Assembly (NCBI GenBank): GCA_902620285.1
Contig: CACNHT010000005.1
Coordinates: forward strand, 1-64,000
Length of the DNA stretch: 64,000 nucleotides
From: an uncultured Alphaproteobacteria bacterium
GTDB taxonomy: Bacteria > Pseudomonadota > Alphaproteobacteria > HIMB59 > GCA-002718135
Direction of reading: 5' to 3'
In this document: positions 30,771 to 40,965 of the stretch, one piece after another
Numbering within the stretch: position 1 is the stretch's first letter
How the letters are laid out: each line of letters opens with the position of its first letter
Translations under genes and position numbers: made by a program
The notes under the pieces: model-generated
Told to the model about the DNA's origin: nothing
The model's input: only the letters and a program-made list of their open reading frames with translations
Databases searched by the model: none

Positions 30771-31793
30771 GTGTTACAAAAAAATTGGAGTGAATTGATT
30801 AAACCTACCAAAATGGAAGTTAATGTAGATGAAAATAATGGTAAAATAGGTAAACTTATTGCTGAACCATTGGAACGTGGCTTTGGTTTAACACTAGGTA
30901 ATTCAATAAGAAGAATTTTATTATCTTCATTACAAGGAGCTGCTATTACTTCTGTAAAAATAAAAGGTGTTGTGCATGAGTTCTCTACTATTACTGGTGT
31001 TAAAGAAGATTTAACAGATATACTTTTAAATCTAAAATCTGTGGCAGTGAAAGTTCATTCACCAGGTTTAAAAAAAATGTATTTAAAATCTACAGGATCA
31101 GGAGAGCTAAGAGCAGGTAACTTTGAAACAGACTCAGAAACAGAAATTATGAACCCTGACCAATTAATTATGACTCTTGATTCAAATGCAAACGTTGAAA
31201 TTGAAGCCAATGTTGAAACAGGTAAAGGTTATGTATCAGCAGAAGTTGCAGAGGATGAAAACAAGATAATAGGTGAAATTAAATTAGACGCAATGTTCAG
31301 CCCTGTTGTAAAAGCCTCTTATAAAGTAGAAAATAGTAGGGTTGGTCAAGTAACTGACTTTGATAAACTTGTTTTTGATGTTGAAACCAATGGTGCAATT
31401 ACGCCAGACGATGCTATTGCACTAGCAGCAAGAATATTACAAGATCAATTACAGCCATTCATTAACTTTGATGAACCTGAAGTACTTCCTGATCAATCTC
31501 AAGCGGAAAAATTGTCTTTTAATTCAAATTTATTAAAGAAAGTTGAAGAATTGGAATTATCAGTTAGATCAGCCAATTGTCTTAAAAATGATAATATTAT
31601 TTATATAGGTGACTTAGTGCAGAAATCTGAGTCAGAGATGTTAAGAACTCCAAATTTTGGAAGAAAATCACTAAACGAAATTAAAGAGGTTCTTCAACAA
31701 ATGGAACTTAACTTAGGTATGTCAGTTCCTGACTGGCCGCCAGAAAATATTGACGAACTTGCAAAAAAATACGAGGACCCTTTCAATAAATAA
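30771..31793 (+). CDS. rpoA: DNA-directed RNA polymerase subunit alpha
   Basis: Assembly platform of RNA polymerase, 340 residues. The GTG at 30771 is chosen because AAGGAG at 30757-30762 lies 8 bases upstream and the protein then begins with the standard M-L-Q-K-N-W segment. An upstream in-frame start at 30720 would lie inside rpsK. The N-terminal dimerisation domain contains [16 protein letters not shown]. The C-terminal domain that binds UP elements and activators contains [11 protein letters not shown] and [12 protein letters not shown]. Confidence 0.97.
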   Translation: MLQKNWSELIKPTKMEVNVDENNGKIGKLIAEPLERGFGLTLGNSIRRILLSSLQGAAITSVKIKGVVHEFSTITGVKEDLTDILLNLKSVAVKVHSPGLKKMYLKSTGSGELRAGNFETDSETEIMNPDQLIMTLDSNANVEIEANVETGKGYVSAEVAEDENKIIGEIKLDAMFSPVVKASYKVENSRVGQVTDFDKLVFDVETNGAITPDDAIALAARILQDQLQPFINFDEPEVLPDQSQAEKLSFNSNLLKKVEELELSVRSANCLKNDNIIYIGDLVQKSESEMLRTPNFGRKSLNEIKEVLQQMELNLGMSVPDWPPENIDELAKKYEDPFNK

Positions 31794-31798
31794 GATTT

Positions 31799-32239
31799 AT
31801 GAGACATAACATAAAAAATAAAAAACTTAATAAAGATAGTTCTCATAGAAAAGCTATGTTCATGAATCTGTCAAATGCTCTTATAAAGCACGAACAAATA
31901 ACAACTACTCTAGCAAAAGCTAAAGAACTAAGAAAATTTGTAGAGAAAATAATAACTTTAGGAAAAAAAGGTGATTTATTATCAAGAAGAAAAACTATCT
32001 CAATATTACAAGATCAAAAAATGTCTAAAAAAGTTTTTGATGTACTAGCTGATAGATATAAAAATAGAAGTGGGGGATACACTCGTATAGTGAAACTTGG
32101 AAATAGATTTGGTGATAATGCCCCTACTGCAGTAATTGAATTTATTGATAGAGACGAAAGTGCAAAAGGACTAGATAGTGGTCCAGTAATTGAAAAAAAA
32201 TCTACAGAAGAAGAAGTAGAGCAACAACCACAGATTTAA
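31799..32239 (+). CDS. rplQ: 50S ribosomal protein L17
   Basis: L17 (146 residues) lies near the tunnel exit. It starts [10 protein letters not shown] and has the conserved [16 protein letters not shown] and [26 protein letters not shown] blocks. A short acidic, Gln-rich tail beyond residue 130 (ending E-Q-Q-P-Q-I) is variable in the family. It closes the ribosomal supercluster. Confidence 0.98.
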   Translation: MRHNIKNKKLNKDSSHRKAMFMNLSNALIKHEQITTTLAKAKELRKFVEKIITLGKKGDLLSRRKTISILQDQKMSKKVFDVLADRYKNRSGGYTRIVKLGNRFGDNAPTAVIEFIDRDESAKGLDSGPVIEKKSTEEEVEQQPQI

Positions 32240-32245
32240 AAGCTA

Positions 32246-32611
32246 TTGTTTAATTTAATCCTTGTAGCTACAGGTGGAGCAACCGGAGCCGTTTTAAGAT
32301 TTATTTTAACTAATCTAAGCAAATCTTTACTTGCAAATAGTATTTATGGAACACTTTCAGTAAATATTTTAGGATCTTTTTTTATTGGATATCTTATTAC
32401 TTCTAATATTTTTAAGAATTTTTCTGAAGACTTTATTAAATTTTTTTTAATTATTGGATTACTTGGATCTTTTACAACTTTTTCTACATTTTCTTATGAA
32501 ACACTCGGTTTAATTATGGAAAAAAAAATCTTTGTGTCAATTTTTTATATTTTCTTTTCAATATCAGTTTGTATTTTATCTGCTTATTTAGGAATAATAA
32601 TAAATAAGTAG
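32246..32611 (+). CDS. crcB: Fluoride channel CrcB/FluC
   Basis: Small dual-topology membrane protein (121 residues) that exports fluoride as a dimer. It shows the GGATGAVLRF start motif in helix 1, NILGSFFIGY in helix 2 and the FTTFSTFSYE segment with the Phe residues of the fluoride path in helix 3; four hydrophobic helices are visible. The start is a TTG at 32246, six bases after rplQ. No fluoride riboswitch precedes it, because there is no space for one. Confidence 0.93.
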   Translation: MFNLILVATGGATGAVLRFILTNLSKSLLANSIYGTLSVNILGSFFIGYLITSNIFKNFSEDFIKFFLIIGLLGSFTTFSTFSYETLGLIMEKKIFVSIFYIFFSISVCILSAYLGIIINK

Positions 32612-32615
32612 CAAA

Positions 32616-33530
32616 TTGATAAAAAATATAAAAATTAAAGAAAATTATGAGGTGAGATTAGATAAGTATTTGAAAAATTTGTACACCTCTCTTACTCAAA
32701 GTTTTATTGAAAAAAATATAAGAAAAAAAAATATATTAATTAATAATCGTCGCACAACTTCAAATTATCTTGTTAAATTTAATGATAATTTAAGTATTTT
32801 AAACTTTCATGACCAATTATATAAAAATAGAATAATTTATAAGAAAAACATAAAAATTTCTAAAAAAGATTTAATAAAGTTTAATAAATCAATAATATTT
32901 CAAAATAATGATTTTCTTGTCTTAAACAAATGGGATGAAATTGCTACTCAAGGTGGTAGTAAAATTAATATATCTATTGATCATATAATTAAAACCATTA
33001 ACTCAAATTATAGACTCGTACATAGACTAGATAAACAAACTACAGGTTTATTACTAATTGCTAAAAATTTAAAATACGCAAAATATTTTTCAACACTGTT
33101 TAAAAAGAAATATATTAAAAAGTTTTATATAGCTTTATGTGAAGGAGCTCCTAAAAATAAAATGTCACAAGTAAATTTGATTATAAAAAATAAAAAACTT
33201 AAAACTGAAAATAGCATAACTAATTATAAACTACTTAACACTAAAAATGGGATTTCGCAGTTATTGTATAATCCTAAAACTGGTAAAACACATCAGTTAA
33301 GAATTGTTTCAAAGAATCTTGGTTGTCCAATTATAGGTGATAAAAAATATAATGCTTTATCCAAGCTAAGAAAAGAAAAATTAATGTTACATGCTTATAG
33401 TTTAAAATTCTCAATTAATAATAAGTTAGTGGAGTATGTCGCAGATTTACCCGATCACTTTATAACTTTTATTAAAGAAAATAATTTAACATTAATTAAA
33501 AATTCCCAAATTTATTTAGATTCTTTTTAA
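32616..33530 (+). CDS. rluC: RluA-family 23S rRNA pseudouridine synthase (RluC-like)
   Basis: Converts uridines to pseudouridine in large-subunit rRNA. The protein has 304 residues from a TTG start: an N-terminal S4 RNA-binding domain (about residues 10-75) and a catalytic domain with HRLDKQTTGLLLIAK, where Asp139 is the catalytic residue, plus the TGKTHQLRI motif. RluC rather than RluD is favoured by position after ribosomal genes and the sequence around the active site, but this is not certain. Its 3' end overlaps the opposite-strand lipB by 15 bases. Confidence 0.85.
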   Translation: MIKNIKIKENYEVRLDKYLKNLYTSLTQSFIEKNIRKKNILINNRRTTSNYLVKFNDNLSILNFHDQLYKNRIIYKKNIKISKKDLIKFNKSIIFQNNDFLVLNKWDEIATQGGSKINISIDHIIKTINSNYRLVHRLDKQTTGLLLIAKNLKYAKYFSTLFKKKYIKKFYIALCEGAPKNKMSQVNLIIKNKKLKTENSITNYKLLNTKNGISQLLYNPKTGKTHQLRIVSKNLGCPIIGDKKYNALSKLRKEKLMLHAYSLKFSINNKLVEYVADLPDHFITFIKENNLTLIKNSQIYLDSF

Positions 33531-34163
33531 TTTATCTATAAATATATTTTTAAAACGTTCATCAAACTCACTTTGATCCAATTTAATACCTAATTCTTCC
33601 ATAGAAGTATTTTCAAATTCTTTTAAACCACATGAATGAATATAATCATAATATCTCAGATCAGGATTAATATTAAAACTCATACCATGATAAGTAATCC
33701 ATTTTTTTACTCTAAGACCAATAGCGCCAATTTTTTTTTCTTTGTCAAAAGCTATTTTATTATTTTTAATTACCCAAATACCCACTCTATCTTTGAATGC
33801 TCTAGCTTCAATATTGTAATTTTTTAAAAACGTAATTAATGAATCTTCGATTATAGAAATGAACTTTCGTATATCTTTTTTTTTATTATTTAAATTTAAC
33901 ATAAAATACACAATTCTTTGACCTGGACCATGATAGGTGGTCTTGCCTCCACGATTTGTTTTAATTACATCAATAATACTCGAGTCTAATATCTCATCAT
34001 TTTTAGCACTAGTTCCTTGAGTAAAAATATGATTATGAGTTAAAAACCACAATAATTCCTTTGAAAGATTGTTATGTATATTTTCTACTTTTGATTCCAT
34101 AAACATGACTGCCTCATCATAATTTATTTCATTCCTAGATATTTTAACTTCAATCTCTTTCAT
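33516..34163 (-). CDS. lipB: Octanoyltransferase LipB
   Basis: Moves octanoyl groups from acyl-carrier protein to the lipoyl domains of 2-oxoacid dehydrogenases and the glycine cleavage H protein, the first step of lipoate synthesis. The protein has 215 residues. The RGGKTTYHGPGQ motif, the KKIGAIGLRV segment with the catalytic Lys, and the SCGL motif with the acyl-accepting Cys near residue 176 are all present. It is convergent with the pseudouridine synthase and overlaps it by 15 bases. Confidence 0.95.
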   Translation of the reverse strand: MKEIEVKISRNEINYDEAVMFMESKVENIHNNLSKELLWFLTHNHIFTQGTSAKNDEILDSSIIDVIKTNRGGKTTYHGPGQRIVYFMLNLNNKKKDIRKFISIIEDSLITFLKNYNIEARAFKDRVGIWVIKNNKIAFDKEKKIGAIGLRVKKWITYHGMSFNINPDLRYYDYIHSCGLKEFENTSMEELGIKLDQSEFDERFKNIFIDKLKRI

Positions 34164-34224
34164 CTTGTTTATTTTACTTTATTGCTAGTTAATATTCTAT
34201 CTGATATTTAATTCTACTATATAA

Positions 34225-34311
34225 GCGGCTGTGGCGGAATTGGTATACGCGCAGCGTTGAGGTCGCTGTGGGATTTATCCTGTGGAAGTTCAAGTCTTCT
34301 CAGCCGCACCA
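34225..34311 (+). tRNA. tRNA-Leu (anticodon GAG)
   Basis: Class II tRNA. Acceptor GCGGCTG pairs with CAGCCGC, followed by discriminator A and CCA. Anticodon stem CAGCG/CGCTG carries loop TTGAGGT, giving anticodon GAG. The long variable arm is present. The mgtE ATG begins only 6 bases after the CCA end. Confidence 0.96.
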
Positions 34312-34317
34312 ATTTAT

Positions 34318-35685
34318 ATGGAAGAAATTATTATTAAAAAAGATCAGGATTCTTCAATTAAATCTGTTGAATTAGTAACAAATTATTTAGAGAATTATAA
34401 ATATGATGACGTTCTATCTTATTTAAAAGATATTCATAATGCAGATATTGCAGATATTCTTCAAAATTTAGACCCAGTTTTAAGATTAAGCCTTTTGAAC
34501 ATTATTGATAAGAATTTTGATCCTGAAATTTTAACTTATTTAAATGATAGTATTAGAGAGGAAATAATAGAAACTTTGGATATTAAACAATTAGCTAATA
34601 ATGCAAAAAGTTTAGATATTGATGATGCTGTCGACTTAGCTGAAGATTTAGAGGAAAAAGATCAGACTATATTCTTAGAAAATTTAGATAAAGAAGAACG
34701 TACACTGGTTGAAGAAGGATTAAACTATCCTCAAGATTCTGCAGGAAGATTAATGCAAAGACAATTTGTTGCCGTTAATCAATCATGGAATGTTGGTCAA
34801 GCAATTGATTATTTAAGAAAAAATAAAGGAGATTTACCTGAAGATTTTTATGATATTTATTTAATCAATAACAATAAAGAAGCAAAAGGTGTAGTTCCAT
34901 TGGGAAGATTAATGGGTTCAAAAAGAGAAATAGAATTAAACTCAATAACAAATAAAGATTTAAGATTAATTGATGTAAATACAGATCAAGAAGATGTAGC
35001 ATTATTATTTAACAAATATGGATTAGTCAGTGCGCCAGTTATTAATAATCAAAAAAAAATTATTGGATCAATTACAGTTGATGATGTTGTAGAAGTTATA
35101 GAAGAAGAAAGAGAGGAAGATATTTTAAAGCTTGGAGGTGTAGATCATACAGATTTATATGAGTCAGTTGTTGCTACAACAAAATCAAGAATTTCATGGT
35201 TAATTGTAAATTTAATGACAGCCGTAGTAGCTTCTATAGTCATAGGTCTATTTGAAGCTGCTATAGAAAAAGTAGTAGCCTTAGCTATTCTAATGCCAAT
35301 AGTAGCTTCAATGGGTGCCAATGCTGGCACTCAAACTTTAACAGTTGCAGTGCGAGCTATTGCAGTGAAAAAATTAACAGCTAGCAATGCTCTAAAAATA
35401 ATAAGTAAAGAGACTCTCATTGGTGGTATAAATGGTATGATATTCGCTATTATAATATCTTTAATTTCTATTTATTGGTTTGATAATTTGCTTTTGGGTT
35501 TAATAATAGGTCTTGCTATGATACTTAATTTACTTATTGCCGGTTTTTCAGGTATTGTAATTCCACTAATTTTAGATAAGTTGAAAATTGATCCTGCTTT
35601 AGCATCTGCAGTAATTTTGACTACAATAACTGATGTTTTTGGCTTTTTATCTTTTCTTGGATTAGCAACTTTATTTTTAATTTAA
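34318..35685 (+). CDS. mgtE: Magnesium transporter MgtE
   Basis: Mg2+-gated Mg2+ channel of the inner membrane, 455 residues from the ATG at 34318. An upstream in-frame start would lie inside tRNA-Leu and is rejected. Domains in order: N-terminal Mg-sensing domain (about 10-130), two CBS repeats (about 140-255), a connecting helix and five membrane helices. The pore motif GANAGTQT, the family's Mg selectivity site, is intact. There is no room for a ribosome-binding site between tRNA and start, which is odd. Confidence 0.94.
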   Translation: MEEIIIKKDQDSSIKSVELVTNYLENYKYDDVLSYLKDIHNADIADILQNLDPVLRLSLLNIIDKNFDPEILTYLNDSIREEIIETLDIKQLANNAKSLDIDDAVDLAEDLEEKDQTIFLENLDKEERTLVEEGLNYPQDSAGRLMQRQFVAVNQSWNVGQAIDYLRKNKGDLPEDFYDIYLINNNKEAKGVVPLGRLMGSKREIELNSITNKDLRLIDVNTDQEDVALLFNKYGLVSAPVINNQKKIIGSITVDDVVEVIEEEREEDILKLGGVDHTDLYESVVATTKSRISWLIVNLMTAVVASIVIGLFEAAIEKVVALAILMPIVASMGANAGTQTLTVAVRAIAVKKLTASNALKIISKETLIGGINGMIFAIIISLISIYWFDNLLLGLIIGLAMILNLLIAGFSGIVIPLILDKLKIDPALASAVILTTITDVFGFLSFLGLATLFLI

Positions 35686-35708
35686 TCTGGCCTATTTAAC
35701 TTGAAACA

Positions 35709-37049
35709 ATGCTAAGAAAAAACGATCTAATAGATTACTTTTATAAAGGAATTAAAGACAAGAATGATTTACGCATAGGAGTAGAACACGAGAAATTTGT
35801 TTTAAAAAAAGACAGTTTACAACAATTATCTTATGAAGAGTCAAATGGTATAAAAGATATTCTTTTAAAATTTGTAAATAAGGGATGGAAACCAAAGTAT
35901 GATGATAAAAATACTACAATAATTGCTCTAGAAAGATTTGGTGAAAATATAACTTTAGAACCAGGCGGTCAGATTGAATTATCTGGAGCCCAATTAAAAA
36001 ATATTCATCAAACCTGCACAGAAACAAATAGGCATTTAAAAGAATTAAAAGAAGTTGGTGAAGAATTTAATTTTATATTATTGGGCTTAGGCGTAGAACC
36101 TACTTTATCCTTAGATGAATTACCTTGGATGCCAAAACAAAGATACTCCATAATGAAAAAATATATGCCTAAAGTTGGTACTCTGGGACATCATATGATG
36201 AAACGTACTTGCACCAACCAAGTAAATTTGGATTATCATTCTGAAGAAGACATGATTGCTAAGTTTAGATTAATGTTAAATCTTGAAGGTATTGCAACTG
36301 CAATATTTGCTAACTCACCTTTTGATCAAAAAAAAGTTTCTGAATATAAGAGTTTAAGATCTCATTTTTGGCAACACACTGACAAAGATAGAACAGGTTT
36401 ATTACCATTTGTTTTTGATAAAGATTTTAATTTTGAAAAATATGCAGAGCATGCTCTTGACGTGCCAATGTATTTTGTAATTAGAAATCATAAATATATA
36501 GATATGACTAATTATACTTTTAGAGATTTTATGAAAAATAACATTTCTAAAGATTTACACATTGAACCTACTATTGAAGATTGGATAAACCATTTATCAA
36601 CTTTATTTCCTCAAGTAAGATTAAAGCAATTCTTAGAAATACGTTCGATGGATGCATGTTCATGGGATTTAATATGTTCTCAACCTGCTTTTTGGATTGG
36701 CATTTTATATAATGATGATGGTATTGATAAAACTAATGAAATCGTTGAGAGCTGGACTCAAAATGATAGAAATTTAATAAATAGTTTAGTACCAAAAAAA
36801 GGTCTACAAACTAAATTCAAAAATGGCATTTTGTTAGATATTGCACAAAAATTATTTGAAATTTCAAAATCAGGTTTAGAAAAAAGAAATATTCTAGTAA
36901 AAAATGAAAAATATAATGAAACATTTTATCTTAAAGATTTAGAACAAAATCTATCAAATGGCCATTCACCTGCTGATTTATTAATCAGCAAATATAATGG
37001 TGAATGGAAAAAAAATATTAATAAAATATATGAGGAAGAAATTTTCTAA
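35709..37049 (+). CDS. gshA: Glutamate-cysteine ligase (plant/proteobacterial type)
   Basis: First step of glutathione synthesis: ATP-dependent joining of glutamate and cysteine. The protein has 446 residues, like the alphaproteobacterial-plant class and unlike the E. coli enzyme. Signature segments include GVEHEKFV near the N-terminus, LEPGGQIELSGA, and EIRSMDACSW. It overlaps gshB by one base (TAATG), so the two-step pathway is a coupled operon. Confidence 0.95.
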   Translation: MLRKNDLIDYFYKGIKDKNDLRIGVEHEKFVLKKDSLQQLSYEESNGIKDILLKFVNKGWKPKYDDKNTTIIALERFGENITLEPGGQIELSGAQLKNIHQTCTETNRHLKELKEVGEEFNFILLGLGVEPTLSLDELPWMPKQRYSIMKKYMPKVGTLGHHMMKRTCTNQVNLDYHSEEDMIAKFRLMLNLEGIATAIFANSPFDQKKVSEYKSLRSHFWQHTDKDRTGLLPFVFDKDFNFEKYAEHALDVPMYFVIRNHKYIDMTNYTFRDFMKNNISKDLHIEPTIEDWINHLSTLFPQVRLKQFLEIRSMDACSWDLICSQPAFWIGILYNDDGIDKTNEIVESWTQNDRNLINSLVPKKGLQTKFKNGILLDIAQKLFEISKSGLEKRNILVKNEKYNETFYLKDLEQNLSNGHSPADLLISKYNGEWKKNINKIYEEEIF

Positions 37050-37987
37050 TGAAAAAAAGTATAGCAATTCAAATGGATAATATTGAAAAAATTGATTATG
37101 AATTCGATACATCTTTTTTAATAGGTTATGAGGCACAAGAAAGAGATTATGATATTTTTTATTACAATCCAAAAGATTTATTCATAAAAGAGAATACTAT
37201 TCAAGCATCTGGATATTATTTAGAGTTATTCCTAGATGAAAAAAATTATTTCAATTTTAAATCTAATAAAATAATTGTCAAATTAGAAGATTTTCAATTT
37301 GTCTTTTTAAGACAAGACCCTCCTTTCGATATGAATTATATCACATCAACTTATATTTTAGACTTACTTCCATCCTCAACTATTGTTGTAAATGATCCAA
37401 CAGCAGTTAGAAATTCTACTGAAAAATTATTTACATTTAATTTTAAGGAATTTATGCCACCTACTTTAGTAACAAAAGATTTAAAAATTATTGAAGAATT
37501 TTTAGATAAAGAAGAAGATATCATTACCAAACCACTTTATGGAAATGGAGGAGAGGGGATACATAGATTTGATAAAAGTAATTTCAATACTGAAATATTA
37601 GAAGAATATTTACACCTTCCAATAATGGTGCAAAAATTTATCAATGAGATAGAGCATGGTGACAGGAGAATTATTTTTTTCGATGGTGAATATTTTGGTT
37701 CAGTTGCCAGAATACCACAAGAAGGTAATTTAAAGGCAAATTTTCATGCTGGCGGTAAGGCAAGTAAAACTGACCTAGTTTATAGGGACCAAGAAATTAT
37801 CAAAAATTTGGGACCAAAACTAAAAGAACATAATCTGTTTTTTGTTGGAATTGATATAATTGGAAATTATCTAACAGAAATAAATGTAACTTCACCTACA
37901 GGATTGAAGCAAATTAATGCATTAAACAATGTAAAATTAGAGAAAGATTTTTGGGATAAGCTTGAAGCTAAATATAAAATAGTCTAA
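37049..37987 (+). CDS. gshB: Glutathione synthetase
   Basis: ATP-grasp ligase that adds glycine to gamma-glutamylcysteine. It has 312 residues, the normal prokaryotic length. Visible parts are FLRQDPPFDMNY in the N-terminal domain, the Gly-rich loop KPLYGNGGEGIHR, DRRIIFFDG and the C-terminal NVTSPTGLKQI that binds Mg and ADP. It follows gshA directly. Confidence 0.96.
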   Translation: MKKSIAIQMDNIEKIDYEFDTSFLIGYEAQERDYDIFYYNPKDLFIKENTIQASGYYLELFLDEKNYFNFKSNKIIVKLEDFQFVFLRQDPPFDMNYITSTYILDLLPSSTIVVNDPTAVRNSTEKLFTFNFKEFMPPTLVTKDLKIIEEFLDKEEDIITKPLYGNGGEGIHRFDKSNFNTEILEEYLHLPIMVQKFINEIEHGDRRIIFFDGEYFGSVARIPQEGNLKANFHAGGKASKTDLVYRDQEIIKNLGPKLKEHNLFFVGIDIIGNYLTEINVTSPTGLKQINALNNVKLEKDFWDKLEAKYKIV

Positions 37988-37996
37988 ACACAAATT

Positions 37997-38611
37997 ATGA
38001 ATAACACATTACTGATTGATGCACTATTTGCTAATTTAAAAACTCAGAAATTAATTAGAAATATATTTATAATTATTATTGGTAGCTTACTATTAACAAT
38101 ATCTGCCAGAGTTAAAATTGATATACCTCCTGTTCCAATAACAATGCAGACATTAGTAGTCTTGGTTTTTGCTCTTACTGTTGGTTGGAAATTATCAGTA
38201 GCTACATTCTCATTTTACTTGTTTCAGGGTTTTGTTGGCATTCCTGTATTTGCTTCTTCACCATTTGGAGGACCAGCTTATTTTATTGGGCCAAGTGCTG
38301 GTTACTTAATCGGTATGCTCCTTTCATGTTACTTTGTTGGTTTGATGGCTGAAAAAAATTATGACAAGAATTATTTTCAAACACTTTTAATATTATTTTT
38401 AGGTAGTATTATTATTTTTGTACCCGGATTACTATGGCTTGGTTTTTGGTATAACATATTGTGGACCGAAGCAGCTTCAGTAGATGTTTTGCAAAGTTAT
38501 TCAAAAGCTATTAACAATGGTTTGCTATTATATAAGTTTACAGAACCAGTAAAAATTGCTCTAGCTGCAACAATAACACCTTTAATTTGGCAGTTTATAA
38601 AAAATAAATAA
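37997..38611 (+). CDS. bioY: Biotin transporter BioY
   Basis: Membrane S-component of an ECF-type biotin importer, 204 residues with about six hydrophobic helices. The IPPVPITMQTLVVL segment and GPSAGYLIGM are family signatures. No EcfA/EcfT (BioM/BioN) genes adjoin it, so it either acts alone, as reported for some BioY proteins, or uses modules elsewhere. It suggests dependence on external biotin, although biotin-synthesis genes outside the window cannot be excluded. Confidence 0.93.
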   Translation: MNNTLLIDALFANLKTQKLIRNIFIIIIGSLLLTISARVKIDIPPVPITMQTLVVLVFALTVGWKLSVATFSFYLFQGFVGIPVFASSPFGGPAYFIGPSAGYLIGMLLSCYFVGLMAEKNYDKNYFQTLLILFLGSIIIFVPGLLWLGFWYNILWTEAASVDVLQSYSKAINNGLLLYKFTEPVKIALAATITPLIWQFIKNK

Positions 38612-38616
38612 CATTA

Positions 38617-39507
38617 ATGAAAATTGGTATTGATGTAGGTGGTACCAAAACTGAAGGTATTCTTTTAGATCCAAATGGAACTGAAATAGATAGAAAAAGA
38701 ATCAATACTGAAAAAAATTATGATGGAACAATTAATGGAATACTCTCCATCATAAATCATTTTGAAGATAAGTATGGCAAAGCAGAAACTGTTGGTATGG
38801 GAATGCCAGGGGCCATATCAAATGATACAGCTTTAATTAAAAATGCTAATTCTATATGGTTAAATGGCAAACCATTTAAGCAAGATTTGGATAAAATTCT
38901 TAATAGAAATATAAATATAGAAAATGATGCTAATTGTTTCACACTTTCTGAAGCAGTAGATGGAGCAGGTAAAGGTCATCAAGTTGTTTTTGGGGTAATT
39001 ATCGGAACAGGTGTTGGTGGGGGTATTAGCATTAATCAAAAAGTTATAAGAGGTCGTAATAGTATAAGTGGTGAATGGGGTCATATAGTACTTCCAGGTA
39101 GAACTGAAGAAGAAAAAAAATATGTAAAAAAATGTTATTGTGGGAAAAATGGCTGTTTAGAAACTTACATATCTGGCCCAGGCTTTTCATCGGCTTATAA
39201 CTTGCGTTTTAATAAAAATTATAATTCACATCAAATCTTAGAGGGTTTTATTAATAATGAAGAAAATAGTATTTTTGCACTAAATCAATACATTGATCAT
39301 TTAGCCAGAGGTTTATCTGTTGTATGTAATATCCTTGATCCAGATGTAATAGTTTTGGGTGGTGGTATGTCCAATATAGATTTTATTTATGAAAATATAA
39401 ATAATACTCTAAAAAAATATGTTTTTACTGACACGCTAGAAACTAAAGTTGTTAAAAATGTTTATGGGGATTCCAGTGGTGTAAGAGGAGCTGCTTGGCT
39501 TTCTTAA
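38617..39507 (+). CDS. ROK-family sugar kinase
   Basis: ATP-dependent kinase of 296 residues acting on a hexose or N-acetyl amino sugar. It has the phosphate-binding GIDVGGTKTEG at the N-terminus, the catalytic Asp in NDANCFTLSEA, the second phosphate loop GTGVGGGI, and the zinc-binding signature made by GEWGHIVLP and CYCGKNGCLE. Such features occur in N-acetylglucosamine kinase (NagK), fructokinase and glucokinase, so the substrate is open. Its stop overlaps the opposite-strand aldehyde dehydrogenase by 4 bases. Confidence 0.9.
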   Translation: MKIGIDVGGTKTEGILLDPNGTEIDRKRINTEKNYDGTINGILSIINHFEDKYGKAETVGMGMPGAISNDTALIKNANSIWLNGKPFKQDLDKILNRNINIENDANCFTLSEAVDGAGKGHQVVFGVIIGTGVGGGISINQKVIRGRNSISGEWGHIVLPGRTEEEKKYVKKCYCGKNGCLETYISGPGFSSAYNLRFNKNYNSHQILEGFINNEENSIFALNQYIDHLARGLSVVCNILDPDVIVLGGGMSNIDFIYENINNTLKKYVFTDTLETKVVKNVYGDSSGVRGAAWLS

Positions 39508-40955
39508 ATACCGCCCATTGAAATATATTTTATAGTTAAATAGTCATCAAGACCATATCTAGAACCTTCTCTTCCCATTCCTGATTCTTTTACACCTCCA
39601 AAAGGAACTTCTGCAATTGTTGGTAGTCCATTATTAATAGAAACAATTCCATATTCAAGTGCTTCAGCAACTCTCCAAATTCTTCCTATGTCTCTTGAAT
39701 AGAAATATGAAGCTAATCCATATGGTGTATCATTAGCCATTTTAATCACCTCATCATCACTAGAAAATTTATAAAGAGGCGCAACAGGTCCAAATGTTTC
39801 TTCAAAAGTTATTTTTGCCTCTGTAGATACATTTGAGAGAACAGTTGGTTGATAGAAATTTCCACCAAGCGAATGCACATCTCCACCAATTGCTATTTTA
39901 GCTCCTGTATTCACTGCGTCTTGTACATGATCAACTACTTTTTCTAAAGAGGACTGATCAATTAAAGGACCAGATGTAATTCCATCTTCAAGTCCATTGC
40001 CCACTGTTATTTTACTGACTTCATTTGTAAATTTTTCTAGGAATTCATCATAAATATTTTCATGGACAAAAATTCTATTTGAACAAATACATGTTTGACC
40101 ACTATTTCTAAATTTACTTTGAAGAGCTCCTGCAACAGCTTCATCCATATCTGCATCATCAAAAACAATAAATGGTGCGTGACCACCAAGTTCCATAGAA
40201 ACTTTTTTTACTGTTGATGCACTTTGCTCTAAAAGTATTTTTCCGACCTCCGTAGATCCAGTAAAAGAAATTTTTCTAACAATAGGGTTACTTGTTAATT
40301 CTTTACCAATTTCACTTGCCGATCCAGTTATTACATTAAATACACCATCTGGAAAACCAGCTTCTTTAGCAAGTACTGCTACAGCTAATGCTGAATATGG
40401 TGTTTGGCTTGCTGGTTTAACAACAGTAGTACAACCAACTGCTAGAGCGGCTGCACATTTTCTTGTTATCATTGAATTTGGAAAATTCCATGGAGTTATT
40501 GCTCCAACAACACCAACAGGTTGTTTAATTATTACAATTCTTTTTCCCGGTCTAGGATCAGGAACTATATCACCATAAACTCTTTTTGCTTCTTCAGCAT
40601 AGAATTCAATATATGAAGCACCCATTAGTATTTCACCCTTTGCTTCAGCTAGAGGTTTACCTTGCTCAATAGTCATGATTTTAGCTAAATCATCTGCATT
40701 TTTTGTAATTAGCTCCCCCCATTTTTTAAGAATAACTGATCTTTCTTTCGCAGTAGTTTCTTTCCAAGTTTGGAAAGCAGTATTAGCATCATCTACAGCT
40801 TTTTTAGTTTCTGAAACTGAGCATTTTGGGACGTTACCAATAATTTCAAGAGTAGCTGGATTATTTACCTCAAGAGTTTCACCTGAAGAACTGTCAACCC
40901 ATTCCCCATTTATAAAACATTTTTGTTTAAAGAGTGATTTGTTATTTAATTCCAT
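39504..40955 (-). CDS. gabD: NAD(P)-dependent succinate-semialdehyde dehydrogenase (ALDH family)
   Basis: Oxidises an aldehyde to the acid using NAD(P). The protein has 483 residues. Present are GAITPWNFPNSM, the nucleotide-binding FTGSTEVGK, the general-base Glu in MELGGHAPF, and the catalytic Cys in GQTCICSNR. Close similarity in pattern to GabD makes succinate semialdehyde the first guess, but ectoine catabolism uses a related dehydrogenase for aspartate semialdehyde. Its divergent position, 43 bases from the catabolic block on the plus strand, makes a shared regulation plausible. Confidence 0.88.
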   Translation of the reverse strand: MELNNKSLFKQKCFINGEWVDSSSGETLEVNNPATLEIIGNVPKCSVSETKKAVDDANTAFQTWKETTAKERSVILKKWGELITKNADDLAKIMTIEQGKPLAEAKGEILMGASYIEFYAEEAKRVYGDIVPDPRPGKRIVIIKQPVGVVGAITPWNFPNSMITRKCAAALAVGCTTVVKPASQTPYSALAVAVLAKEAGFPDGVFNVITGSASEIGKELTSNPIVRKISFTGSTEVGKILLEQSASTVKKVSMELGGHAPFIVFDDADMDEAVAGALQSKFRNSGQTCICSNRIFVHENIYDEFLEKFTNEVSKITVGNGLEDGITSGPLIDQSSLEKVVDHVQDAVNTGAKIAIGGDVHSLGGNFYQPTVLSNVSTEAKITFEETFGPVAPLYKFSSDDEVIKMANDTPYGLASYFYSRDIGRIWRVAEALEYGIVSINNGLPTIAEVPFGGVKESGMGREGSRYGLDDYLTIKYISMGGI

Positions 40956-40965
40956 GTGTTTTAAT

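Noticed and set aside
34282..34317. N-terminal extension of mgtE into tRNA-Leu
   Set aside because: The segment lies in the T arm and acceptor of a well-formed tRNA and does not resemble MgtE.
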